Origin: Paraflavitalea pollutisoli
GTDB lineage: Bacteria > Bacteroidota > Bacteroidia > Chitinophagales > Chitinophagaceae
DNA: 64,000 nt
Direction: 5' to 3'
Assembly (NCBI RefSeq): GCF_029360705.1
Contig: NZ_JARKMX010000014.1
Location: 930,001-994,000 of the forward strand
The notes beneath the pieces were generated by a model. It saw nothing but the letters and a program-made list of their open reading frames with translations. It searched no databases and was not told where the DNA came from. The translations under genes and the position numbers were made by a program. This document shows positions 9,287 through 17,958 of the stretch, in pieces. How positions within the stretch are numbered: position 1 is the first letter of the stretch; every line of letters begins with the position of its first letter.

Positions 9287-9509
9287 GAGGTCCTACAGCG
9301 GTTGAACAGGCCGCCCAAAAAGGTCCAACCAGACCGTTTTCAGGCCCTGTTTTTGGCTGATTTTGTAATTGTGAGGGATTTTCTAAGGCACGAGAAGGCG
9401 TACCCTGTCCATGCAGCTATAGCCGTGGATGACCTACCAGGCTGGCAGAAACCAAAAAGAAGCAATAATTAATTGATAATCTTACATTTAAAGAGTAACG
9501 GAAAGAACT
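9287..9509. other. Remainder of the bshB1 / serine hydrolase intergenic region
   Basis: No supported gene is present. The last part (9467-9497) resembles 4445-4474, sharing TTAATTG, AATCTTACA and TTTAAA/ATTAAA blocks in the same order. A 66-codon plus-strand frame starting at 9272 runs out of the repeat array and resembles no family I know, so it was not called. Confidence 0.4.
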
Positions 9510-10643
9510 TTACAGCCCCCTCGCCCAACGAACAAGGTCGTTGACCTCGCGGGGCACCGTATTGGACACGGAACCGCGTTTTTTACCCAGTCTTACTACT
9601 ACCATGTTCTTGTCGGGAATGCAGATAATGTATTGACCGAGAATGCCGCGGGCATAGAAAACTGATGGATCGGTGGGATCTATCCACCATTGATAACCAT
9701 AGTATTCCGTCGGCTGTCCATCTACATCTGGTATGCGACAGGGTGTTATCGACGCTTTGAAATAATCGGGCGTAATGATCTCCTGCCCTTTCCAGCGACC
9801 GCTGTCGAGCATCAGACTGCCGATCCGGGCAAAATCGCGCGCATTGGTATTGAAACAACAATAAGCCTTTTCGTGCCCGCCGGTATGATCCGTGCTCCAG
9901 AGTGCCGGATGCTCGGCGCCCAGTGGCTTCCACAACTTCTCCGAGGCATAGGCACTCAGGCTTTTACCCGTCGCTTTCTCTACGATCAACCCCAGCAATT
10001 GGGTATCGCCCGATTTATAGCGGTGCAGGGTACCAGGTGTTTGCACGATCTGCACGCCCGTAGCCGTCTTGTAAATATCACTGCCATAATAGGCTTCGGT
10101 GGTCACCGAAAGCGGGTTGGAATAAGATTCGTCCCAGTCGCTGCCGCTGCTCATCGTGAGCAGGTCGCCGATGCGCACGGCTGCCTTGTTGCCTGCCGCA
10201 AATTCCGGGAGATAATGACCTACAGGATCCTGGAGGGAAGCAATGCTGCCATCTTTAAGCGCCGCGCCAATCAGCAAACTGGTTATACTCTTGGCTACGG
10301 AGAATGACCCCGACCACGAAGAGTCGGTATACCCCTGGTCATAGTGTTCGTACAACAATGAATCGTTGCGCAGCACGACTACCGCAATCGTGCTGATATC
10401 CTGTAGAAAAGCCCGCAAACTGTCGGGCATCGTGGGTTTGTTGTAATGCGCTGCCTGGGGCCAGGGCTGGTGATCGCCGGTAACGACGGTATTGTTGGTA
10501 AACTTCTCGTAGTCGTCAATGTTGGCAAAATTGTACCAGACTGCCTTAAACAGGTAAGTACGGCCACTGGCAAAAGCATAAATAGAGAATACGCCCAGTA
10601 TGATAAGAATCGTTAACAGGAAATAACGAAGGACTTTTTTCAT
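9510..10643 (-). CDS. Serine hydrolase of the beta-lactamase (class C/EstB-like) family
   Basis: The 377-residue protein begins with one membrane or signal helix (about 7-27) and has a beta-lactamase-fold domain in the periplasm. The active-site motif SVAK (Ser115, Lys118) is clear. The second motif is YKS (209-211) where true beta-lactamases have YxN, and an RGxxGQ segment takes the place of the third. That combination fits esterase- or peptidase-like family members better than an antibiotic-hydrolysing enzyme. The gene stands alone between the repeat region and a divergent dehydrogenase gene. Its substrate is unknown. Confidence 0.88.
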   Translation of the reverse strand: MKKVLRYFLLTILIILGVFSIYAFASGRTYLFKAVWYNFANIDDYEKFTNNTVVTGDHQPWPQAAHYNKPTMPDSLRAFLQDISTIAVVVLRNDSLLYEHYDQGYTDSSWSGSFSVAKSITSLLIGAALKDGSIASLQDPVGHYLPEFAAGNKAAVRIGDLLTMSSGSDWDESYSNPLSVTTEAYYGSDIYKTATGVQIVQTPGTLHRYKSGDTQLLGLIVEKATGKSLSAYASEKLWKPLGAEHPALWSTDHTGGHEKAYCCFNTNARDFARIGSLMLDSGRWKGQEIITPDYFKASITPCRIPDVDGQPTEYYGYQWWIDPTDPSVFYARGILGQYIICIPDKNMVVVRLGKKRGSVSNTVPREVNDLVRWARGL

Positions 10644-10716
10644 GAACCCCGGAAGTTTATGGGGAAGTTACACAATAAACATCTGACGACCATCTGCTGT
10701 TATAGAAGGTGGCTCA

Positions 10717-10748
10717 TTTGGCTTTTTTCCGTTTTTCGAGTAGCTTCG
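10717..10748 (+). promoter_or_regulatory. Candidate promoter of dihydrolipoyl dehydrogenase gene
   Basis: TTTG (10717-10720), a 20-base spacer and TAGCTTCG (10741-10748, one mismatch to TAnnTTTG) match the Bacteroidota housekeeping promoter pattern. They would leave a 5' leader of about 55-60 bases before the ATG at 10813. Confidence 0.5.
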
Positions 10749-10812
10749 CTGGTCTTTTGAGCAATAATGCGTTCATATTCAGAATTCTGAAATTTAAAAT
10801 CGTACATCACAT

Positions 10813-12216
10813 ATGGCATACGACGTAGTAGTTCTCGGTAGCGGCCCCGGTGGATACGTGGCAGCTATCCGTGCCGCCCAATTGGGTTTTAAGACAGCAA
10901 TTATTGAAAAAGAAAACCTGGGAGGTATCTGCCTCAACTGGGGTTGTATCCCAACCAAGGCCCTGCTGAAGAGTGCCCAGGTTATGGACTATATCAATCA
11001 CGCCAAGGATTTTGGTATTGAAGCGTCTGGTAAGCACGACTTTGCCGCTGTGGTAAAACGCAGCCGCGGTGCCGCCGACAAGATGAGCAAAGGCGTTCAG
11101 TTCCTGATGAAGAAGAACAAGATCGATGTGGTCATGGGCTTTGGTAAACTGAAAGCAAAAGGTCAGATCGAAGTAACCGCCGCCGATGGCAGCAAGCAAT
11201 TGGTGGAAGGTAAACATATCATCCTCGCAACCGGTGGCCGCAGCCGTGAGTTGCCCGCCCTGAAGCAGGATGGCAAAAAGATCATCGGCTACCGCGAAGC
11301 CATGGTACTGCCCGAGCAGCCCAAGAGCATCATCGTAGTAGGTAGTGGTGCGATCGGCGTTGAGTTTGGCTACTTCTACAACAGCATGGGTACCAAAGTA
11401 ACGATCGTCGAGTTTCTGCCCCGCATCGTACCTGTTGAAGATGAAGACATCTCCAAAGAACTGGAAAAGCAATTCAAGAAGAAAGGTATCGATGTACTCA
11501 CCAATGCCGAAGTAACCAAAGTGGATACCAGCGGTAATGGTGTGAAAGCGACCGTTAAAACGGCCAATGGCGAGATCACCCTGGAAGCTGATATCGTACT
11601 GAGCGCAGTAGGTGTTGCTGCCAACATCGAAGGCATTGGTCTCGAAGAGACTGGTGTTAAGACCGAAAAAGGAAAGATCTCCGTTGACAAATACTACCAG
11701 ACCAATGTGCCCGGCATCTATGCCATCGGTGATTGCGTACCTGGTCAGGCCCTCGCACACGTAGCTTCGAAAGAAGGTATCATCTGTGTAGAGAACATTG
11801 GCTACAACGAAAAGAAATACAACCACCAACCCGAAGCACTGGATTACGGCAACGTACCGGGCTGTACTTATTGCACGCCTGAGGTAGCGTCTGTAGGTCT
11901 TACTGAAAAGCAAGCCAAGGATGCAGGCTACGATATCAAGGTGGGCAAGTTCCCGCTGACGGCTTCCGGTAAAGCGGTAGGCGCCGGTCATACCGAAGGG
12001 TTCGTAAAAGTGGTCTTCGACGCTAAGTATGGCGAGTGGCTGGGAACCCATATGATCGGTTACAACGTAACGGAGATCATCATTGAAACCGTAGTAGCCC
12101 GCAAGCTGGAGACTACGTACCATGAAGTGCTGAACAGCATTCACCCGCACCCAACCATCAGCGAAAGCGTGAAAGACGCGATCGAAGTGGCGTATGGCGA
12201 GGCGATCCACCTGTAA
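10813..12216 (+). CDS. lpdA: Dihydrolipoyl dehydrogenase (E3)
   Basis: The 467-residue flavoprotein reoxidises dihydrolipoamide of 2-oxoacid dehydrogenase (and glycine cleavage) complexes with NAD+. Visible features are the FAD motif GSGPGG (9-14), the redox-active pair Cys40/Cys45 in GGICLNWGCIPTK, and a second nucleotide motif VVGSGAIGVEFG. The C-terminal catalytic His446 and Glu451 lie in HPHPTISE. Length is standard. It is monocistronic with its own terminator. An E2 gene of a 2-oxoacid dehydrogenase lies 30 kb away and lipB lies near 59 kb. Confidence 0.96.
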   Translation: MAYDVVVLGSGPGGYVAAIRAAQLGFKTAIIEKENLGGICLNWGCIPTKALLKSAQVMDYINHAKDFGIEASGKHDFAAVVKRSRGAADKMSKGVQFLMKKNKIDVVMGFGKLKAKGQIEVTAADGSKQLVEGKHIILATGGRSRELPALKQDGKKIIGYREAMVLPEQPKSIIVVGSGAIGVEFGYFYNSMGTKVTIVEFLPRIVPVEDEDISKELEKQFKKKGIDVLTNAEVTKVDTSGNGVKATVKTANGEITLEADIVLSAVGVAANIEGIGLEETGVKTEKGKISVDKYYQTNVPGIYAIGDCVPGQALAHVASKEGIICVENIGYNEKKYNHQPEALDYGNVPGCTYCTPEVASVGLTEKQAKDAGYDIKVGKFPLTASGKAVGAGHTEGFVKVVFDAKYGEWLGTHMIGYNVTEIIIETVVARKLETTYHEVLNSIHPHPTISESVKDAIEVAYGEAIHL

Positions 12217-12239
12217 TCAAGTTATTGCACATATTGTAC

Positions 12240-12277
12240 AACGGGGCTGTATCGACCATACGGCCCCGTTTTTTTTG
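12240..12277 (+). terminator. Rho-independent terminator of lpdA
   Basis: Arms ACGGGGC (12241-12247) and GCCCCGT (12263-12269) are followed by a run of eight T residues on the plus strand, 24 bases after the lpdA stop. Confidence 0.85.
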
Positions 12278-12288
12278 TATTATCCGTA

Positions 12289-13602
12289 TCAACGTGGTGG
12301 CTGTAATTGCAGGTCGCCTGTACGGCTACCGGGTACCAACGTCCAACCCGCTGCCAGTTCCAGCGTCCAGTCGGCAGCGCGGATCGTGGAGCCATTGTCT
12401 GTATTATCATTTGGCTGCAGTCCGCGTGTCGACACAAAGAGTCGCTGCCAGTTGTGCATCAGTGCGTCGCCCGTCACGACCATTCTCCCCCATTTGTCGG
12501 TGATGGTCAGGGTAGGATACACTGTGCCTTTCTCCCCCAGCGGAAAAAGCTGACTGGGGTTGAAAGATACACTCATCTTGGGGGTGAAGGTCAATTCCAA
12601 TACCGGGCCTTCGACGAGCTTGGCCCAATATGCTTTTTCTTTCTTCAGCCGCTGCCGTTCGCGCGCTGCTTCTTCCTGCCTGATGCGGTCACCGGCATAA
12701 TATTTCGCTGCCGCCTGTACCCTTGCAGCATTCGGTACCTCCTTCGACAATTGGTAATACTTTGCCAGCAATGCAGGAAAACGATCGCCCGCCTGCAATA
12801 CCTGCTGCCATCCCGGACGAATTTGCGATAACAACATGCCATACACAGGTCCCGTGAGGTAGGCAAAGGAGCGGGCAAAAGAAGGGAACAACACCGTTGC
12901 ACTGTCTGCCAGACCTGGCAGATAGCTGGTATCCTGCGCAGCGATACCACTCACATACACGCCCGTAAATTCTGCCAGCCCTTCATTCCATTCAAGGGCT
13001 TCTTCTACCTGCCTGGCAGCCGGGAACCGCTGGTAACGCCATGCGCGGAACCAGGAAGCCCGTTGCAAATGCTGCCGGCGTATACGGTCCTGCGACCGCC
13101 ACGCTGCCGCCAGGGCTGCCAGCTCGAGCCTGAACCACATGCGCCCTGCTTCGCTGTCGAGGTGATCACAAACCGGACTGGCGCCTGCAAAGCCAAGCGC
13201 CGGCTGCACACGGTGAAACAACTCGTGCGCCATCAGCTTCTCCTGCTCCGCCTGATCGGTCGGTAAGGGCAGCATCAGCATCGTCCATGGCACCCCGGCC
13301 CATTGGGTGGCCGTATTGGCGATATTGACCGACAGCGGCAGCTTGCCGGAATAGACAGCCCCCACGGCTTGCAGCAGCCCCTGTGTATCGGGCTGGTTGG
13401 CAAATACCCGACGGGTAACAGGATCCACCAGCAATACCGGCCCTGCCAGTGTGCAGCCCCACAATTGTGCGGCAGGCGTTGCGCACAAGCGGTTGATGGT
13501 CGCAAAATGCCTTGCTGCCAATGATACACCGCTATCGCTGTCCGACTGCGCCAGCAAGCGGCCGTAAACAAGTACCAGTAAAGCTATCAGCCAATATTTC
13601 AT
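12289..13602 (-). CDS. Secreted protein with HExxH motif, putative zinc metallopeptidase
   Basis: This is a 437-residue protein with a signal peptide (KYWLIALLVLVYGRLLAQ). It contains HELFH at 126-130 in a MAHELFHRVQ context. About 75 residues later comes WNEGLAEF (205-212), an ExxxE-type element as in gluzincin peptidases, where a downstream Glu is the third zinc ligand. A basic, charged helix (about 305-325, RQEEAARERQRLKKEK) precedes a beta-rich C-terminal part. I do not recognise the family. Peptidase activity is inferred from the motif only. The gene stands alone, convergent with lpdA and divergent from the histidine kinase. Confidence 0.7.
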   Translation of the reverse strand: MKYWLIALLVLVYGRLLAQSDSDSGVSLAARHFATINRLCATPAAQLWGCTLAGPVLLVDPVTRRVFANQPDTQGLLQAVGAVYSGKLPLSVNIANTATQWAGVPWTMLMLPLPTDQAEQEKLMAHELFHRVQPALGFAGASPVCDHLDSEAGRMWFRLELAALAAAWRSQDRIRRQHLQRASWFRAWRYQRFPAARQVEEALEWNEGLAEFTGVYVSGIAAQDTSYLPGLADSATVLFPSFARSFAYLTGPVYGMLLSQIRPGWQQVLQAGDRFPALLAKYYQLSKEVPNAARVQAAAKYYAGDRIRQEEAARERQRLKKEKAYWAKLVEGPVLELTFTPKMSVSFNPSQLFPLGEKGTVYPTLTITDKWGRMVVTGDALMHNWQRLFVSTRGLQPNDNTDNGSTIRAADWTLELAAGWTLVPGSRTGDLQLQPPR

Positions 13603-13792
13603 ATCAGTTTTTGCACAAAGCTGGCATAGCTTCCCCAGCTGGTAAACTTAATTATAGCAAGCGACTGATTTATTATAGGAGGTGCGCTCACTACACGTAA
13701 AAGCCTGCTACAATCCCCTGAAGGCCTACCCGCTTGCCTGCAACTATACTTGCTCCTGCAAAACCGGCATTTGCTATAAATCGCAGTGGCTA

Positions 13793-14827
13793 ATGTGGGT
13801 AAAATCGTACTTTACCGCTATGCGAAAAGCTGCGCTATCGGTCGCCTTTTGGGGGCTGTTTTTTCTAAGCTGGCAACAGGTGGTGTATTTCTATGTCGAT
13901 AACATCGTGAACCGCCTGCTGTTTACCGCCTTCGATGTAAGTCAGGTCATCCTTGTCTTTTATATCACCTATAGCATCATCACACCGCGCTTCTTCCATC
14001 GCCGTCGACAATGGCTATTTGCAGGGGCGCTGCTGGTGACCGTCGTACTGGCCAGTTTGCTGCTGCATTATACCATGCTATTCTTTCTGCGGCGCGCTAT
14101 CATTCCCATCCGGTTCAACTTTACCTGGACGTATCACAGCATGATGGCCAACCGCTATCTTATTGCCTTGCTGGGTGCACTGGCCGGCCTGATCGTGAAG
14201 TTATCGGTACAATGGCTGCAGGCGCGCCGTACCCTGGCCGAAACGGAAAAACGCCAGATCGCTGCCGAACTCCTGTACCTTAAAACACAGGTGAACCCCC
14301 ATTTCCTGTTCAACGCCATCAACACCGTATATATCCAGATCGATGAATCGACAGAAGCCGCCAAACATACATTGAGCGCTTTTTCGGATATGCTACGCTA
14401 CCAGCTGTACGAATGCAACCAGGAAAAAATTCCCATCGAAAAAGAAGTGACCTACCTCCAACACTACCTGACGTTGCAACAGTTGCGGTTGGATGAGCGC
14501 TACCAGTTGCAAGTTGACTTCGACGACCATTTGAAAGGCTTTCAACTGGCGCCATTTGTGCTGATGCCCCTGGTAGAAAATATGTTTAAACACGCTGGCG
14601 GACAGCCTCCCATTCTTATACAGGGTAACCTACGGTACGAAGGAGGGGTTTTGTATTTTTACAGCATCAATTCCATCGATGCGGGAGGCGGGCAACCGGG
14701 CTCCGGCGGCATAGGGTTGGCCAACCTGCAAAGAAGGCTCGAACTGATCTATCCTGGCCGCCATTCGCTCACCACCCGTAAAGGTGCAGAACAATATGAA
14801 GTATGGCTGACGTTGCAACCGATATGA
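13793..14827 (+). CDS. LytS/YehU-type sensor histidine kinase
   Basis: The start is taken at the ATG 13793 (344 residues); 13820 is an equally possible ATG and the longer frame from 13682 looks non-coding. Four hydrophobic helices fill the first 140 residues. They are followed by a short coiled linker and a His_kinase domain with the phospho-acceptor His170 in KTQVNPHFLFNAIN. An N-box (PLVENMFKHA) and a G-box (GGIGLANLQRR) are present. It autophosphorylates in response to an unknown membrane signal. The stop codon overlaps the regulator start as ATGA, so the pair is translationally coupled. Confidence 0.9.
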   Translation: MWVKSYFTAMRKAALSVAFWGLFFLSWQQVVYFYVDNIVNRLLFTAFDVSQVILVFYITYSIITPRFFHRRRQWLFAGALLVTVVLASLLLHYTMLFFLRRAIIPIRFNFTWTYHSMMANRYLIALLGALAGLIVKLSVQWLQARRTLAETEKRQIAAELLYLKTQVNPHFLFNAINTVYIQIDESTEAAKHTLSAFSDMLRYQLYECNQEKIPIEKEVTYLQHYLTLQQLRLDERYQLQVDFDDHLKGFQLAPFVLMPLVENMFKHAGGQPPILIQGNLRYEGGVLYFYSINSIDAGGGQPGSGGIGLANLQRRLELIYPGRHSLTTRKGAEQYEVWLTLQPI

Positions 14828-15525
14828 TCCTGCATTGCCTGATTGCCGATGACGAACCCATCGCCCGCACCGGTATGCGCAAACTGGTAGAGCAGGTACC
14901 CTTCCTGCACCTGGCCGGCATTGCAAAAGATACCGCAGAGATTGGCCGGTTGTTGGCACAACAATCCGTACAACTGCTTTTCCTCGACATTCAGATGCCC
15001 GGCGTCAATGGCATCGATTACCTGAAAACGTTCCACGAGCCACCCCGGGTCATCTTCACAACTGCCTACCCCGAATATGCCATCGAGGGGTACAACCTCG
15101 ATGTGCTCGATTATTTGCTCAAGCCCATTACCCTTACTCGCTTTCAGAAAGCAGCCAACAAGGCCAGGGATTATTTTCTGCGCCCTGCAACAGCTACGGC
15201 CACGGCGCCGGCAGATCACCTGTTCGTCAAAACCAACCGGCAATTGGTAAAAATTGCCTTCAATGACATCTTATATATTCAGGCCATGCTGAATTATGTC
15301 ATCCTGCACACTACCCAACAGAAGATCATCACCTATGCTTCTGTAAAATCCATGCTGGACAATTTACCCACCAACCGCTTCTGTAAGATTCACAAATCAT
15401 ATATCGCAGCCATCGATAAGATCAACGGGCTACAGGCTAACGAGGTGATCATAGGTACACACCGGTTGCCCCTGAGCAGGAACCATAAAGACAACCTGCT
15501 GAAGCTCCTGGGCAACCGTATTTAG
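14824..15525 (+). CDS. LytTR-family response regulator
   Basis: The start is the ATG 14824-14826, overlapping the kinase stop by four bases; an alternative ATG at 14803 would add seven residues. The 233-residue protein has a receiver domain with acidic pocket DDE (9-11), phospho-acceptor Asp55 (FLDIQMPG) and the KP pair at about 105. A C-terminal LytTR DNA-binding domain follows (FVKTNRQLVKI; FCKIHKSYIAAIDKI). It is the partner of the preceding kinase. Target genes cannot be read from the window. Confidence 0.93.
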   Translation: MILHCLIADDEPIARTGMRKLVEQVPFLHLAGIAKDTAEIGRLLAQQSVQLLFLDIQMPGVNGIDYLKTFHEPPRVIFTTAYPEYAIEGYNLDVLDYLLKPITLTRFQKAANKARDYFLRPATATATAPADHLFVKTNRQLVKIAFNDILYIQAMLNYVILHTTQQKIITYASVKSMLDNLPTNRFCKIHKSYIAAIDKINGLQANEVIIGTHRLPLSRNHKDNLLKLLGNRI

Positions 15526-15558
15526 TCACAATAGGATGCGCAGTGACAGGAAAATCAT

Positions 15559-15735
15559 TTAAGAGGCCGTCGCCCCGGTATAGCCCCCAGGGTCTATTCG
15601 CCACCAGAATAAAGGTTGGCCCATCACATAGTACCCTTTGCCGGCGTTACTACCTGCCTTAAACGACAAAGCGACCCCGAAGGGCCGCTCTGTACTGGTT
15701 GAAGTTGGAACAAGAAAAAGGTATACTAGTGCCAT
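15559..15735 (-). CDS. Short hypothetical ORF of 58 codons
   Basis: An ATG at 15733-15735 opens a frame that ends at TAA 15559-15561. The product is strikingly protein-like for its size: a hydrophobic start (MALVYLFLVP), then ERPFGVALSFKAG, KGYYVMGQP and LFWWRIDPGGY. An in-frame stop precedes the ATG by about 40 bases. I do not recognise a family. It could be a real small protein, or the tail of a decayed gene or dispersed element in the 320-base gap between the LytTR gene and the DUF4197 gene. No good -7 box was seen on the minus strand. Confidence 0.4.
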   Translation of the reverse strand: MALVYLFLVPTSTSTERPFGVALSFKAGSNAGKGYYVMGQPLFWWRIDPGGYTGATAS

Positions 15736-15847
15736 TAGTCCGTGGCCGGTATTTCTTTGTGATCTTTGTCATACTATTTTCCTTGTCTGAACGCGGTAGG
15801 CAAGCACTATACGTCGGTGCCGGTGGCTCGTCCAGCAAGGCGAGCTA

Positions 15848-16570
15848 CTAACTGCCTTGTGCCTGCTTGCTGCCGAATACTTTTTTCAGGATCTCGGTGG
15901 TACGGGCTACAGGATCTTTACGGATCTTCTGCTCTTCGAGACTTACCTGCAGAAAGATGCCGTCCATGGCTTTTCCGGTTACGAAAGCTGCCAGATCCGG
16001 ATTGATCTTATTGGTAGCAAAACGATTGTAATTAGTAAATACATCCGACCAGTATTTGGTGGCGCCTACTTTGCTCAGCGACTGCTCGATAACGGGCCGG
16101 AATGCTTCTGTAAGTTGGGCAGTGGTCTTTTGTTTGAGGTAATTGGTGGCTGCAAAATCGCCGCCTTTCAATATACCAAGTGCATCCTGGATAGTCATGG
16201 TCTTCACGGCATTGACGAAGATGGGAGCTGCTGACTTGGCAGCATCTTCTGCAGCACGATTGACGGAGAGGATGGCTTTGTCGACCAGGCTACCGAGTCC
16301 AACATCACGCAATGTCTTTTCTACTTTCTGCGCTTCTTCGGGCAGCAGGATCTTGATGGCTGCGTTTTTGAAGAATCCGTCGAGCGCAGACAGCTGATTG
16401 GCCGATTGCTGCGCGCCTAGCGACAGGGCTTCTTTCAAACCCGACACAATGTCGGCATTGGAAAGGCCACCATTGGCAGTTTGGCCATAGTCTTTCAATA
16501 TTTGATGAGCTGTATCACAACTACTCATCATGATGGTACAGAGCAGTAAGGCGTAGATCGATCTTTTCAT
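15848..16570 (-). CDS. DUF4197-family lipoprotein
   Basis: The 240-residue product has a lipoprotein signal with lipobox MSSC (Cys18) followed by a helical DUF4197 domain. Recognisable segments are GLSNADIVSGLKEALSLGA near the start, then LLPEEAQKVEKTLRDVG and FRPVIEQSLSKVGATKYW. The C-terminal segment is AMDGIFLQVSLEEQKIRKDP. The family is widespread in Bacteroidota and Proteobacteria and its function is unknown. A TACGTTTG box (16626-16633, minus) about 55 bases upstream fits a -7 promoter element. Confidence 0.88.
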   Translation of the reverse strand: MKRSIYALLLCTIMMSSCDTAHQILKDYGQTANGGLSNADIVSGLKEALSLGAQQSANQLSALDGFFKNAAIKILLPEEAQKVEKTLRDVGLGSLVDKAILSVNRAAEDAAKSAAPIFVNAVKTMTIQDALGILKGGDFAATNYLKQKTTAQLTEAFRPVIEQSLSKVGATKYWSDVFTNYNRFATNKINPDLAAFVTGKAMDGIFLQVSLEEQKIRKDPVARTTEILKKVFGSKQAQGS

Positions 16571-16750
16571 TAGGAATAATTTGAGGACGAGTGGATTACC
16601 GATTATTTTTGTTTTATGTCAACCGCAAACGTACAATATTCTGATTGCTTTTTCCGTATGTGTGTGGGTAAATTAATGGACAGGATATTGCACTACTCCC
16701 CTGCTAATATTAATTTCGATTACAGTTCCGGTATTCTATAAATAGACCAT

Positions 16751-17884
16751 ATGCAAATCTCCATCTGGGAAAAAGAAAGTTTTTACGCACCAAAAGATGT
16801 CATTATCGTAGGCAGTGGACTGGTGGGTTTGTGGAGCGCTTACTACATCAAGAAACAAAATCCTAAATGGTCGGTGGCTATCGTTGACCGTGGCATCATC
16901 CCCACAGGCGCCAGTACCCGCAACGCGGGCTTTGCCTGCTTTGGCAGTGTAACAGAGTTACAGGATGATTTCAACAAAATGGGGGAAGACAAAACCCTCG
17001 AACTGGTGAGCATGCGTTACCAGGGATTACAAAGGATCCGAAAGGTATTCGATGAAAAACTGATCGACTTCGAACTTTGCGGCGGCTACGAACTCATCTC
17101 CTCCAACAACGATCCTGGGGTGGAAGCCCTGGAAGAGATGATGGCGGGCGTGAACAAGAAACTGAAATCAGCCGTCAAGACCGGCTCTACTTTCAAACTC
17201 TCCGACAGCAAGATCAGCCAATTCGGTTTTCACAATGTGGCCCACCTCATCGAGAATAAGATGGAAGGCTATCTGCACTCCGGCAAGTTGTGCCAGGCCT
17301 TGTTGCAGCTGGTACAATCGATGGGCGTTACGGTTTTCAACGGCGTGGAGATCGCCCGCTATGAAAAGATACTCGGCAAGATCGTTTTATATACAAAACA
17401 GGAAATCCGGTTCACCACCGGTAAACTGCTGATCTGTACCAACGCCTTTGCGAAGGAACTGCTGCCTTCCATAGAGATCATCCCGGCAAGGGGACAGGTA
17501 CTGGTCACCTCGGCGATGCAAGACCTGAAATTGAATGGTACTTTTCACTTCGATGAGGGCTTCTATTATTTCCGCAATATCGGTAACCGGGTATTGCTGG
17601 GCGGCGCCAGGAACAAGGCTTTTGAGGCCGAGCGCACCACCGACATGAATACCACAGACACCATTCAGAAAGAGCTGGAAAAATTCCTGTCCAAATACAT
17701 TCTGCCCGGCAAAGAATATGCAATTACCGACCGCTGGAGCGGCATCATGGGCATGGGCACCGAAAAAATGCCCGTGGTGAAGGAACTGGCCGCCGATATT
17801 TATTGCGCCGTACGGATGAGTGGAATGGGTGTGGCGCTGGCGCCAATCGTAGGCGAAAAAGTAGCCAATATGATGACCAATTAA
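16751..17884 (+). CDS. FAD-dependent oxidoreductase of the D-amino-acid oxidase (DAO) family
   Basis: The 377-residue protein has the Rossmann FAD motif GSGLVG (21-26), an acidic residue closing the second strand (IVDRG) and the ASTRNAGFACFG segment of DAO/glycine-oxidase-like enzymes. A C-terminal FAD contact follows (SGMGVALAPIVGEKVA). It probably oxidises a secondary or primary amine at the expense of oxygen or a quinone, but the substrate is not evident. There is no signal peptide. It is a single gene, convergent with the metalloprotease gene. Confidence 0.88.
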   Translation: MQISIWEKESFYAPKDVIIVGSGLVGLWSAYYIKKQNPKWSVAIVDRGIIPTGASTRNAGFACFGSVTELQDDFNKMGEDKTLELVSMRYQGLQRIRKVFDEKLIDFELCGGYELISSNNDPGVEALEEMMAGVNKKLKSAVKTGSTFKLSDSKISQFGFHNVAHLIENKMEGYLHSGKLCQALLQLVQSMGVTVFNGVEIARYEKILGKIVLYTKQEIRFTTGKLLICTNAFAKELLPSIEIIPARGQVLVTSAMQDLKLNGTFHFDEGFYYFRNIGNRVLLGGARNKAFEAERTTDMNTTDTIQKELEKFLSKYILPGKEYAITDRWSGIMGMGTEKMPVVKELAADIYCAVRMSGMGVALAPIVGEKVANMMTN

Positions 17885-17913
17885 GACATTGAAGTACGTT
17901 TACATAGGGACCC

Positions 17914-17948
17914 GCCCGGTGCTGCCACAAGCTCACCGGGCATTTTGT
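17914..17948 (+). terminator. Terminator-like hairpin after the DAO-family gene
   Basis: Arms GCCCGGTG (17914-17921) and CACCGGGC (17934-17941) form a perfect 8-bp stem with a 12-base loop. The tail ATTTTGTT is only moderately T-rich. It lies 30 bases past the stop, between convergent genes. Confidence 0.65.
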
Positions 17949-17958
17949 TGCCGCGGCG

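Noticed and set aside
9272-9472. 66-codon plus-strand frame beginning within the 11-bp repeats
   Set aside because: It begins in the repeat array and has no promoter or family likeness.
10807-12210. 467-codon open frame exactly antisense to dihydrolipoyl dehydrogenase
   Set aside because: The sense frame is a complete, motif-perfect enzyme. The antisense frame has no recognisable domain and follows from codon choice in the sense gene.
13682-13792. N-terminal extension of the histidine kinase
   Set aside because: The extra 37 residues are Cys/Tyr/Lys-rich without membrane character; starts at 13793 or 13820 lead directly into the first membrane helix.
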